Positions 52,602-59,966 of a stretch of 64,000 nucleotides of DNA are shown here, piece by piece. The position numbers were made by a program, and so were the translations under genes. The DNA lies in the NCBI GenBank assembly GCA_910577655.1, contig CAJTOW010000006.1:1-64000 (forward strand), in the 5' to 3' direction. The notes beneath the pieces were generated by a model. The model searched no databases, was not told where the DNA came from, and saw only the letters and a list, made by a program, of their open reading frames with translations. The stretch's first letter is position 1. Each line of letters opens with the position of its first letter. This stretch comes from an uncultured Lachnospiraceae bacterium. GTDB lineage: Bacteria > Bacillota > Clostridia > Lachnospirales > Lachnospiraceae.

Positions 52602-52988
52602 ATGAAGACAGAAAAGATTACAACAAAAAAGGCACCAGAGCCGGGGGGATGGTATTCCCAGGCATTCCGGGTAGGTGATCTGGTGTATACAGCTGGCGTA
52701 ACAGCCCACGATCCGGTCACACAGCAGCTGGCAGCTCCGGGGGATATGGCGCAGCAGACACGCCAGGTGCTTAGGAATCTGGAACAGATACTTCTGGAGG
52801 CGGGATCCGATCTGGAGCATGTGTTTAAAACACTGGTTTTCGTGGCGGATATTGACCAGTTTGATGTATTTAATGAAGCATATAAGGAATTTTTTCCGGA
52901 AAATCCACCGGCAAGAAGTACTATGGAGATTGGGAAATTTAAGAATGGGATGATGATAGAGATTGAGGCGATTGCTACAGTGCGCTGA
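52602..52988 (+). CDS. RidA-family protein
   Basis: A 128-aa RidA/YjgF-type enamine/imine deaminase. YTAGVTAHDP at the N-terminal half and RSTMEIGKF with the conserved arginine are present. It removes reactive imines or acts in amide catabolism. GGAG precedes the ATG. It is last in the operon, before the terminator at 53133-53176. Confidence 0.88.
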   Translation: MKTEKITTKKAPEPGGWYSQAFRVGDLVYTAGVTAHDPVTQQLAAPGDMAQQTRQVLRNLEQILLEAGSDLEHVFKTLVFVADIDQFDVFNEAYKEFFPENPPARSTMEIGKFKNGMMIEIEAIATVR

Positions 52989-53019
52989 TTTTTGTTTTCT
53001 ATAATGGGTCTTTCCTTTC

Positions 53020-53050
53020 GTAACAGTCCAGATACCCCCTGGACTGTTAC
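53020..53050. repeat. R1 palindrome with compensated arm change
   Basis: GTAACAGTCCAG pairs perfectly with CTGGACTGTTAC. TTCAG/CTGAA of the common form has become TCCAG/CTGGA. Confidence 0.85.
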
Positions 53051-53132
53051 TGCATCTGGAGCGAATGCGCTCCCAAATGCAATATTTTGTCATTTATGTG
53101 CTGTTGTTCGCACCTGAAAAAGCGCATTAAAG

Positions 53133-53176
53133 GGTACCGTTTAATCACCGGTTTTGGTTATTGCGGTACCTTTTTT
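53133..53176 (+). terminator. Terminator of ureide-type operon
   Basis: GGTACCG pairs with CGGTACC and is followed by six Ts. Confidence 0.85.
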
Positions 53177-53177
53177 G

Positions 53178-53331
53178 CTTTATAGGAAATAGCGTTCTAT
53201 AAAGTAAAAAGCCTTCCGGGCAGGATCGCAACATGAAGTGGGCTTGTTCACTAAGCTCATTACATTCGCTATGTGAGCCAATGCATGCGGCGGAGAGGAG
53301 TTTATCGCTGAAGCGATCCGCCGCAGGCGCA
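53178..53331. repeat. R2 repeat, copy 2
   Basis: Reverse of copy 1: TTTATAGGAAA with CTATAAAGTAAAAAG, GGGCAGGATCGCA, then GCGGCGGAGAGGAG and ATCGCTGAAGCGATCCGCC. About 55 bases are inserted after GGATCGCA. No gene is seen here. Confidence 0.75.
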
Positions 53332-53522
53332 GAATCCTGCGCAGCAGGATTCTATGTTCTGTCCGGATATAAAATGGCAGCTGAAGGGACACTGGCCAGT
53401 CTGTTTTCAGACATAAAAGAGGCGGCTGGAAAATGTGGTGATATCCAGCAGATCATCTGATACATTATGGACAAGGAGCCGTTTCCGGCAGCCTCTTTGT
53501 GAAATTCTGGATATAGGTCTGG

Positions 53523-54476
53523 TCAGCAGGTGTAACTTTGGAACTGCTCCACGGTCATTCCGGCATACTCGGCAGCCTTTGTGACCGTCATATCGCCAGA
53601 CCGGACCAGTCTGGCCAGCAGGTTCATCTCTCCTTGTGCGCGACCTTCCTTTTGACCTTCCTTTCGGCCTTCCTTTCGGCCTTCCTTTCGGCCTTCCTTT
53701 CGGCCTTCCTCGAGTGCTTCCGCCCATGCCTCTGCCCGTGCCTCTGCCCGTTCTTCCTCCCGGATCATCTGCAGGGTCTCGGCTTCGTTATATTCTGTAA
53801 TACACATATTTTTCACCTCCGCTCTGTGGCCAATCAGAAATAGCCTGATGGCATAAGTTTCAGGCATGTCATCAATTGCCTTGTCAACCGCCTGTTCAAT
53901 ATCCAGGTAATTCCGGTTCATGCGGATCTGTTCCACCAGCCATGCATACTCGGCCAGAGGCTGGCAGGCCTGGAGCAGTTCCCTGTTATGGCCGTAGTTG
54001 ATGTTAATCATATGAACCTTTACCTGGATGTCCGGTTCTTTTGTTACCGCATCCGGGGCGAATGCGTCACTGAGATGCAGAATCCGGTCATCCTGCTGTT
54101 CGGCCCCATTGTAAAAGACTACCAGTCTGGGGGCGGGAAGGCGGACGACCCGTCTGCCGTAGATGTTCAGCTTGTTTTTATGGATGTATTTGTCATACAG
54201 CTTCCCGGCATACATGAGCTGGCGTACCGGCATGTTGGGGTTGAAGGTGCTCTGCTGCTCATAGATATTCATAACATGGAAAAGAATGAATGACAGGTCA
54301 TTCTTCATACCCATGTAGACGGCATCGTCTATGGTTGTAAACAGGATATCCTCCGGATCCGTGTAGCTGGTGCCGTTTATGGCATTGTAGAGGCTCAGGG
54401 TCCATTCCCTATTGGGCTCACTGCCGAAAAGAAAGCTGAACAGGCGGTCCTTGTGCTCCCGGTTGATGGTGGGCAT
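53523..54476 (-). CDS. Rpn-family nuclease-like protein with EGRK repeats
   Basis: A 317-aa relative of the Rpn/PDDEXK family (NDLSFILFHVMNIYEQQSTF, RLPAPRLVVFYNG, VHMININYGHN). Residues about 240-270 carry a Glu/Ala/Arg coil and about five EGRK-type units encoded by 12-base repeats (53645-53712). The C-terminal LLARLVRSGDMTVTKAAEYAG is typical. AAAGGGGG precedes the ATG at 54476. Confidence 0.75.
   Translation of the reverse strand: MPTINREHKDRLFSFLFGSEPNREWTLSLYNAINGTSYTDPEDILFTTIDDAVYMGMKNDLSFILFHVMNIYEQQSTFNPNMPVRQLMYAGKLYDKYIHKNKLNIYGRRVVRLPAPRLVVFYNGAEQQDDRILHLSDAFAPDAVTKEPDIQVKVHMININYGHNRELLQACQPLAEYAWLVEQIRMNRNYLDIEQAVDKAIDDMPETYAIRLFLIGHRAEVKNMCITEYNEAETLQMIREEERAEARAEAWAEALEEGRKEGRKEGRKEGRKEGQKEGRAQGEMNLLARLVRSGDMTVTKAAEYAGMTVEQFQSYTC
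53645..53712 (-). repeat. 12-base tandem repeat inside second Rpn-family gene
   Basis: About five units like CTTTCGGCCTTC on the plus strand. Copy-number change would preserve the frame. Confidence 0.85.
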
Positions 54477-54625
54477 TCTGGTATCGTCCCCCTTTCTGTA
54501 TGGCTGGCCGTCTGGTGCATGAAGGCACGACCGGCCAGTGTAATGTCTTATAAACAAATTATAGCATTTTGTGGGGAGGATTACAAGTGGACCGGCAAAA
54601 CGGAATTCGAAATACACACTGGGCG

Positions 54626-54697
54626 TTACTGTTCACGGGGGAGTTGTTCCAGAGCTGGTATCTGCCGGCCGGGGGAAACAATTTGGCCATGGCAAGG
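54626..54697. repeat. R4 repeat, copy 2
   Basis: TTACTGTTCACGGGGGAG, GTTGTTCC, AGAGCTGGTA and TTGGCCATGG occur in the same order as copy 1. The interval 54477-54817 has only this repeat and R5 copy 2. Confidence 0.6.
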
Positions 54698-54737
54698 ACT
54701 GATGTTGCCGATTCATGTTATGTTGAGTATATTGGGG

Positions 54738-54793
54738 TGCATCTTGCGGAAAATCAGCCACAGAGACAGGTGCGTTGGGATTCCGGGAGTACA
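54738..54793. repeat. R5 palindromic repeat, copy 2
   Basis: Core GAAAATCAGCCACAGAGACA with ends TGCATCTTGCG and GGGAGTACA. It lies about 25 bases before the split ATP-grasp gene. Confidence 0.6.
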
Positions 54794-54817
54794 CATTAAA
54801 GATAAGGTGGAAAAATC

Positions 54818-55372
54818 ATGGAAAAAATTGATTTTATTGATGGAGCAGCAGCAGATTCCGTGCAGGTCTTTGGCGCCGGATATATCGGAAAGAAAGCGGT
54901 CTATGGACTGCGCAGGAACCAGATCAAGGTAACCGCGGTTCTGGACAATAACAAAGCAGTGCAGGGTACTTGCCTATGGGAGGATGTTCCCTGCATAAGC
55001 CCGGAAAGCGCAGACAGGGATTGTCCGGTAATCCTCTGTTTTGAGAAAGAAAAGATCTTAAAAGCAGTGCAGGAGCAATGTCTTGCCCTTGGTTTCCAGA
55101 AGGTATATTCTATAAAATGCCGGGAGCTTCAGGACTATCTGGAAACATTGCCGGACCGGGACTATCTTGAGGTGATGCATTATTGTGTTCACGGAAAGAA
55201 GCTCAATCTGGAGAATCCGGTTACTTTGAATGAAAAGCTTCAGTGGCTGAAGCTCCATGACCGTAATCCCTTGTATATCACGATTGCGGATAAGTTCCGT
55301 GTCAGGGACTATCTGAAGCGGGAGTTTGGTGAAGAATATGAATTGTACCCCTTGTCAAGGACATTTTTCTAA
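54818..55372 (+). pseudogene. 5' part of Rossmann/TupA ATP-grasp/aminotransferase gene
   Basis: A 184-aa N-terminal fragment ending in IS sequence. Residues about 8-110 form the Rossmann-like module (SVQVFGAGYIGKKAV), and about 125-182 the start of a TupA-like ATP-grasp domain (NLENPVTLNEKLQWLKL). The natural frame runs to 55362; the last three residues (TFF) come from or overlap the insertion. AAGGTGG precedes the ATG. Its 3' part is at 57340-59062. Confidence 0.85.
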
Positions 55373-55410
55373 TTAATAAATAGGGAACATCTGTTCGCAA
55401 AGTATTTTCT

Positions 55411-55548
55411 CTATAACACCTCAGCAATCTTATCCTCCAGGTCTTCTATTGCAGACAGAAATTCTTCGCGTATTTCCTCCAGCTGGGTGGAGAGGTCTTC
55501 CAGAAGATCTCTCATCTCCTCATATTTCCTTTCCTTATACCTTATCAT
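55411..55548 (-). CDS. 45-aa coiled-coil protein of the IS element
   Basis: A small frame overlapping the last 14 bases of orfB in another frame. AAGGAGG with nine bases of spacing precedes ATG at 55548. The product is almost entirely charged heptad-like (EEMRDLLEDLSTQLEEIREE and on to IAEVL), with no resemblance to a known IS protein that I can name. It may be an accessory or decoy subunit. Confidence 0.55.
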   Translation of the reverse strand: MIRYKERKYEEMRDLLEDLSTQLEEIREEFLSAIEDLEDKIAEVL

Positions 55549-56530
55549 CTTTGATTTCCTCCTTGCCCAGGTTGGTACACCCTTCCTTTCTTTCCGGCTC
55601 TTTTATGACTCCTCCCAGCGGATAATCACCGGTCGTTATGTATTTATAATACTCATTTGGTGACAGCTTCGCCAACTGCCATTGATACCTCTCATTATTG
55701 TAATAATACATCCAGTCATCTATGATCTCTTTCACTTCCCGGTATTTACTGCATTCACTAACATCAATTTCATCCTTCATATGTCCGAAGAAGCTTTCCT
55801 GCGGCGCGTTGTCCCAGCAGTTTCCTTTTCTTGACATCGACTGCCTCAGTTCTTTATCATTGACTAACTGAATAAAACTGGTACTTGTGTAATGGCATCC
55901 CTGATCCGAGTGGATCAACGTTTCTTTGGTCAGCCCGATCCCGTGTTCCTCCACCAGCTTCTTTACCGTTTCCAACACAAAATCCACTTCCAGGCTGTCA
56001 CTCAGCACATAGGACAGTATCTGTTTCGTATACGCATCCAGTATCGTTGACAGGTATGCGAATTTCCCATTATAAGGTATATAAGTGATATCCGTCAGCA
56101 ATACCTTTCTTGGCCCGTATTCCGTAAATTTCCGCTCCAGAAGGTTATCCGCCACATGATTCGTTTTCAGGGCCTTCGCCATCCTTCTGTAGGGGTTTGC
56201 TTTCCTTACAGGGCACACCAGGCCATACTTGTCCATCAGCCGTCTTATCTTCTTTAAATTCATGATGACCGGTGGGTTCCAGTGAACCATACACATATAG
56301 ATTCCCCGTGCGCCTTTACTGTATCCACGCTGGTTATACGCCTTTAGGATCAGCCCAAACTCTTCCCTGTCCTTCTTTTCCCGCTCCTTACGCGTTCCTT
56401 CCGAATTCACCCATCTGTAATAGCCTGACCGGGAAACTCCCGCCACATCACACAGCATACTTACACTTAGCTGGTTGTCCTCCTCCTGCAGCGTTTTCTG
56501 GATTACTTCAAATTTCCAACCCGCACTCAT
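55535..56530 (-). CDS. IS3-family transposase OrfB
   Basis: A 331-aa DDE integrase-type transposase, IS150-like. The catalytic acidic residues lie in LLTDITYIP (D), LIHSDQGCHYTS (D) and NAPQESFFGHMKDE (E). The N-terminal HTH_21 portion (SVSMLCDVAGVSRSGYYRW) is present. Its ATG overlaps the orfA stop (TGATG). An A-run inside orfA suggests expression as an OrfAB fusion by -1 frameshifting. Confidence 0.92.
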   Translation of the reverse strand: MSAGWKFEVIQKTLQEEDNQLSVSMLCDVAGVSRSGYYRWVNSEGTRKEREKKDREEFGLILKAYNQRGYSKGARGIYMCMVHWNPPVIMNLKKIRRLMDKYGLVCPVRKANPYRRMAKALKTNHVADNLLERKFTEYGPRKVLLTDITYIPYNGKFAYLSTILDAYTKQILSYVLSDSLEVDFVLETVKKLVEEHGIGLTKETLIHSDQGCHYTSTSFIQLVNDKELRQSMSRKGNCWDNAPQESFFGHMKDEIDVSECSKYREVKEIIDDWMYYYNNERYQWQLAKLSPNEYYKYITTGDYPLGGVIKEPERKEGCTNLGKEEIKDDKV

Positions 56531-56958
56531 CAGGATTTCCTCGCTGCTGTATTTTCCGTCCTGACAATTTTTTTTAGAAATTCAACCTCCTGGCGCAGGT
56601 ATTTCACTTCGTTCAGAATATTTTCCAGGGTTTCCTTTGAATGCTCCGTTACACCTTCCTGTATGGATAATCCATCTTTTTTTCGCCGTGTCCGGTTTTC
56701 ACCCTGACGGAAACCGTTTCTGCTCCCTGCCTGGCGTTTCAGTCTCTGGACCATACTGTCTATCTGCTTCTGGCCAAACATCTCCAGATCATATCCCAGA
56801 TCTTCCAGTATTTTTCTTGGCGCCATTCCTGCCTCATAAGCCGTCCAGAACGTTTCTTTAAACTCAATCGTGAAATAGAGTTTGTTTTTTGTCACTTTAA
56901 ACGTGTATGGATTCGCTTTCAGCAGTTTCATTTCCCTCGCCGTATATTCCTTCATCAC
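56530..56958 (-). CDS. IS3-family transposase OrfA
   Basis: A 142-aa protein with an N-terminal DNA-binding region (FKETFWTAYEAGMAPRKILEDLG) and a C-terminal leucine-zipper-like helix (TLENILNEVKYLRQEVEFLKK). The eight-A run CTAAAAAAAATT at 56568-56577 (minus strand) lies just before its end; slipping back one base joins it to the open frame of orfB. Confidence 0.85.
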   Translation of the reverse strand: MMKEYTAREMKLLKANPYTFKVTKNKLYFTIEFKETFWTAYEAGMAPRKILEDLGYDLEMFGQKQIDSMVQRLKRQAGSRNGFRQGENRTRRKKDGLSIQEGVTEHSKETLENILNEVKYLRQEVEFLKKIVRTENTAARKS

Positions 56959-57339
56959 ATCCTCTCCAGTCTGTCATTTATTGTACCAGATGCCCTTTAG
57001 CCTGGAATCATCCAAATGTCCACTTTACGCTTCTTACCCCTTTCACCGCTGTCTGCTTTTAGGGATTTCTTCCCTTTTTTGTATGTCTACTTTTCAGGTA
57101 CTTCCCCCTTTTCTGTCTGTCCACAGTCTGGTAAGCAAGCCATTAACCTGTCTGTCCATTTCTTTGGATTTATCCTTTTTACAAAGCGTCTACGGTTTGG
57201 GATTCCTTCTGTTATTTCAGGCCTAGCATTCCTATAGTATTTCCCCTAGCGGTAACTAACATTTCAGGCAATCCCTTTCTCTTGCCGTGTCCACCTTATA
57301 GGGTACATTATAATACCTGATCCCCCTGCTGTACATGAC

Positions 57340-59062
57340 TTACGATTATAACGATATCTGCCAGGAGATCATCCCCGATGATCACTGTGTCATCAAATCC
57401 AACTGCTGGAGCGGGGATGTGGAGATTATCCGGTCAAAAAAGGATGTTGACTGGGATGCCATGAGGGCCAAATTCCGGAAAATCTTCCAGTCAGACTGGG
57501 CTAAGATCGGGCGGGAATGGTGGTATTCCCGTATGCGGCCCTGTATTGTTGTGGAGAAGCTGCTGGAAACCAGGGAAGGGAAGTTGCCAAATGATTTCAA
57601 ACTCCATTATCTAAGCGGAAAGCTGGAATTTATATACTGCTCTATTGACCGGGAGGGGGCCAATTACCGGAAGATTTATTCACCTGACTGGAAGGAACTT
57701 CCTTTTTCCTGGAATGGGGAAGCGGCGCCTCCGGATATTTCAAAGCCCAATATACCGGCACCCTCAACCCTTGCCAGGATGATTGAATTTGGCGACCGGA
57801 TTGCCAGGGATCTGCCCTATGTCAGGGTGGATTATTACGATGTGGACGGGAAGCTGTACTTCGGGGAGATCACTTTATCCCATGGTTCCGGATTTGACAA
57901 GTTTATCCCGGTAGAATACGACAGACTGTATGGAGAAAAACTGACGCTGCCCACAAAGCCGGGGGAAAATATACAGAATTATCTTGAGACCTTCCACCCC
58001 TATTCGGCACCGGCCCATGATATCTGGAGTGTGAGTGATTCGTCAAGAGGGCAGATTCTCAAGCTGGACTGGAATGAGGCCACAGTGCAGCCTTCCCAAT
58101 ATGTCAGGAGCCGGATCATGGAGCTGGCCCGGGACGGGAAATACTACAATTACTATCCCAATACCAACAATGTGGAACTTTTAAGGAAAATCAGCGATTA
58201 CGTGGGGGTGTCGGAGCAGAATGTGCAGATATTTCCGTCCTCTGATTCTGCCCATGAATATATCGCCAGGGTATGGCTGCGCAAGGGCGACAGGTGCGGA
58301 CTGGTATGGCCTGCCTATGACAATTTCCGTGCAACAGCAGAGCTTGCAGATTCGGAGGTTCTCTACTTTGATATGCCGGATTTTAAATTTGATAAAGATG
58401 TGTTCATGGAGCTGGTTCAGAGGGAGAGACCGAAGCTGGTCTATATCTGCAACCCCAACAATCCAACCGGTGAGCTTGTCCCGGAAGATACCATCGGATT
58501 TTTATTGAAGGCAAACCCGGAGGTTTTGTTTTTAATCGACGAAGCTTATGTGGAATTTTCCGGAGGCGCCATAGATGCCTTGGTCAATGAATATGGAAAT
58601 CTGATTGTAAGCAGAACCTTTTCCAAGGCCTTTGGTCTGGCAAATTTCAGAATCGGGTACCTGGTTTCTTCCATTAACAATATCCGGCTTTTGACGGATG
58701 CCAGAAACAGCAAAAATATTTCTACTTTTGCCCAGGTAGTCGCCCTATCTGCCCTGGAGGACAGACAATCCATGGATGGATATGTGAAGCAGGTAAGGGA
58801 AGGAAGAGAGTATCTGAAAGGGGAACTGAAGAAGCTTTCCTATGTGGGAACAGTATATGACAGCACAGCCAATTTTGTGATGTTTGAACTTGAAAATAAC
58901 CGGTATAAATGGAAACTGATCGAGTTTCTCAAACGAAACGGGATCTATGTACGGGATGTGGGTCAGACCGGATATATACGGGAGCATTGCGTGAGAATAA
59001 CGGCTGGTACCAGGAAGCAGATGGAGACAGTTGTCAAAAAGATGAGGGAGTTTTGTTTATGA
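57340..59062 (+). CDS. 3' part of split gene: ATP-grasp end and PLP aminotransferase
   Basis: About 573 codons. Residues about 1-220 are the rest of a TupA-like ATP-grasp (CVIKSNCWSGDVEII, GREWWYSRMRPCIVVEKLL). Residues about 235-575 are a HisC-like PLP aminotransferase with LIDEAYVEFSGG and the lysine in SRTFSKAFGLANFRIGYL. A local ATG at 57335 could still start translation, so the aminotransferase may remain active. Its stop overlaps the HAD gene by four bases. Before the insertion the two parts formed one 755-aa protein. Confidence 0.85.
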
Positions 59063-59721
59063 AAATTGCACTCTATGATTTTTGTGATACAGTCGTCAAT
59101 TTTCAGACGGCAGATGAGTATGTGTATTTTACCCAAAAGTATCTTGACCTGAAAGAATTCCGGCATACCTTCATGGATCATGAGAAGATCCGGGAGCTGT
59201 TTATCGATGACTGGAAGACAAATAAAGGAGCTATTTTATACCAGTTAAGAGGGATCAGAAGGAGTGCCCTTGAGGATGCGGCAAAACAGTTTTATACAGA
59301 GAAAATTCTGCCGAATATCTATGAACCAATTGTGGCTGGGATGAAAAGCCACCGTGAAGACGGGTATGATATTTATATTGTAAGTGCAGGATATAGTATC
59401 TATCTGGATTTTTTTGCAGAGGATTTTGGTGTCAAGGGCGTCGTGGCCAATGACTTTCTGTATCAGGATGATCTGTTTACCGGGAAGCTGTGCAGGGATG
59501 ACTGCTATGGAGAAGAGAAGGTCCGGCGCCTGGATGGGCTGTTTGGCAAATGCAGCATAGAGCATTCCATAAGCTACTCAGATAGCATATCGGATCTGCC
59601 GCTGCTTAAATGGACGGATAAAGGGGTGGTTGTTTCAAGGAATGTCCGGCGGCCGTGGGTAAAGGAAAACGGGCTGGAGGATTTTGTTTTGGCGGAATGG
59701 GCGCGGAAGCAGGAGGGATAA
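59059..59721 (+). CDS. HAD-family phosphatase (SerB-like)
   Basis: A 220-aa HAD-IB-type hydrolase. Motif I is LYDFCDTVVNF (nucleophile D), motif II IYIVSAGYS, motif III/IV with YSDSISDLPLL. It probably dephosphorylates the product of, or substrate for, the upstream aminotransferase. The start overlaps that stop (ATGA). A hairpin at 59757-59802 follows. Confidence 0.85.
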   Translation: MKIALYDFCDTVVNFQTADEYVYFTQKYLDLKEFRHTFMDHEKIRELFIDDWKTNKGAILYQLRGIRRSALEDAAKQFYTEKILPNIYEPIVAGMKSHREDGYDIYIVSAGYSIYLDFFAEDFGVKGVVANDFLYQDDLFTGKLCRDDCYGEEKVRRLDGLFGKCSIEHSISYSDSISDLPLLKWTDKGVVVSRNVRRPWVKENGLEDFVLAEWARKQEG

Positions 59722-59756
59722 AGCAGCATACTTATAGAAATCTGCTAAAAGCAGAC

Positions 59757-59802
59757 CCCCAAAATACAGAAGTCGCTACATTCAGACAACTGTATTTTGG
59801 GG
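59757..59802. terminator. Hairpin between convergent genes
   Basis: CCCCAAAATACAG pairs perfectly with CTGTATTTTGGGG around a 20-base loop, with AAA or TTT runs inside the arms. Likely a terminator for the HAD gene; the T tract is weak. Confidence 0.6.
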
Positions 59803-59830
59803 TTTGACGTAGATTTGGGCATACAGCCAT

Positions 59831-59915
59831 TTAGAGCGTGTTTGAAAATTCATTCCCGGCGTCCCACAAAGTGGAACGCACAGCTACCGGAAAGCAATTT
59901 TCAAACACGCTCTGG
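59831..59915. mobile_element. MITE-like element, copy D
   Basis: A 77-base element (59835-59911) with ends AGCGTGTTTGAAAATT and AATTTTCAAACACGCT, exact complements. The flanking tetranucleotides are TTAG and CTGG, a decayed CTAG-like duplication. Confidence 0.8.
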
Positions 59916-59966
59916 AATCGCTTCGTGATTCAGGATGTCTTTTGACAGAGCTGGTCGGAATCTGTG

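Larger units (their letters stand above)
55363..57336 (-). mobile_element. IS3-family insertion sequence
   Basis: Boundaries come from rebuilding the interrupted gene: left sequence is continuous to GAC at 55360-55362 and right sequence from GAC at 57337-57339, giving a 3-bp duplication. Removing the 1974 bases and one GAC yields an uninterrupted frame whose protein aligns without gaps to TupA-like ATP-grasps. Perfect terminal inverted repeats were not found, so the ends remain tentative. The right end (about 57015-57300) has several repeats of the TGTCCACTTT type that could bind transposase. Confidence 0.8.

Noticed and set aside
53233..53460. A 75-codon plus-strand frame after the ridA operon
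   Set aside because: Most of it lies in R2 repeat copy 2, and there is no ribosome site.
54569..54799. A 76-codon plus-strand frame before the split ATP-grasp gene
   Set aside because: It is made of R4 and R5 repeat sequence.
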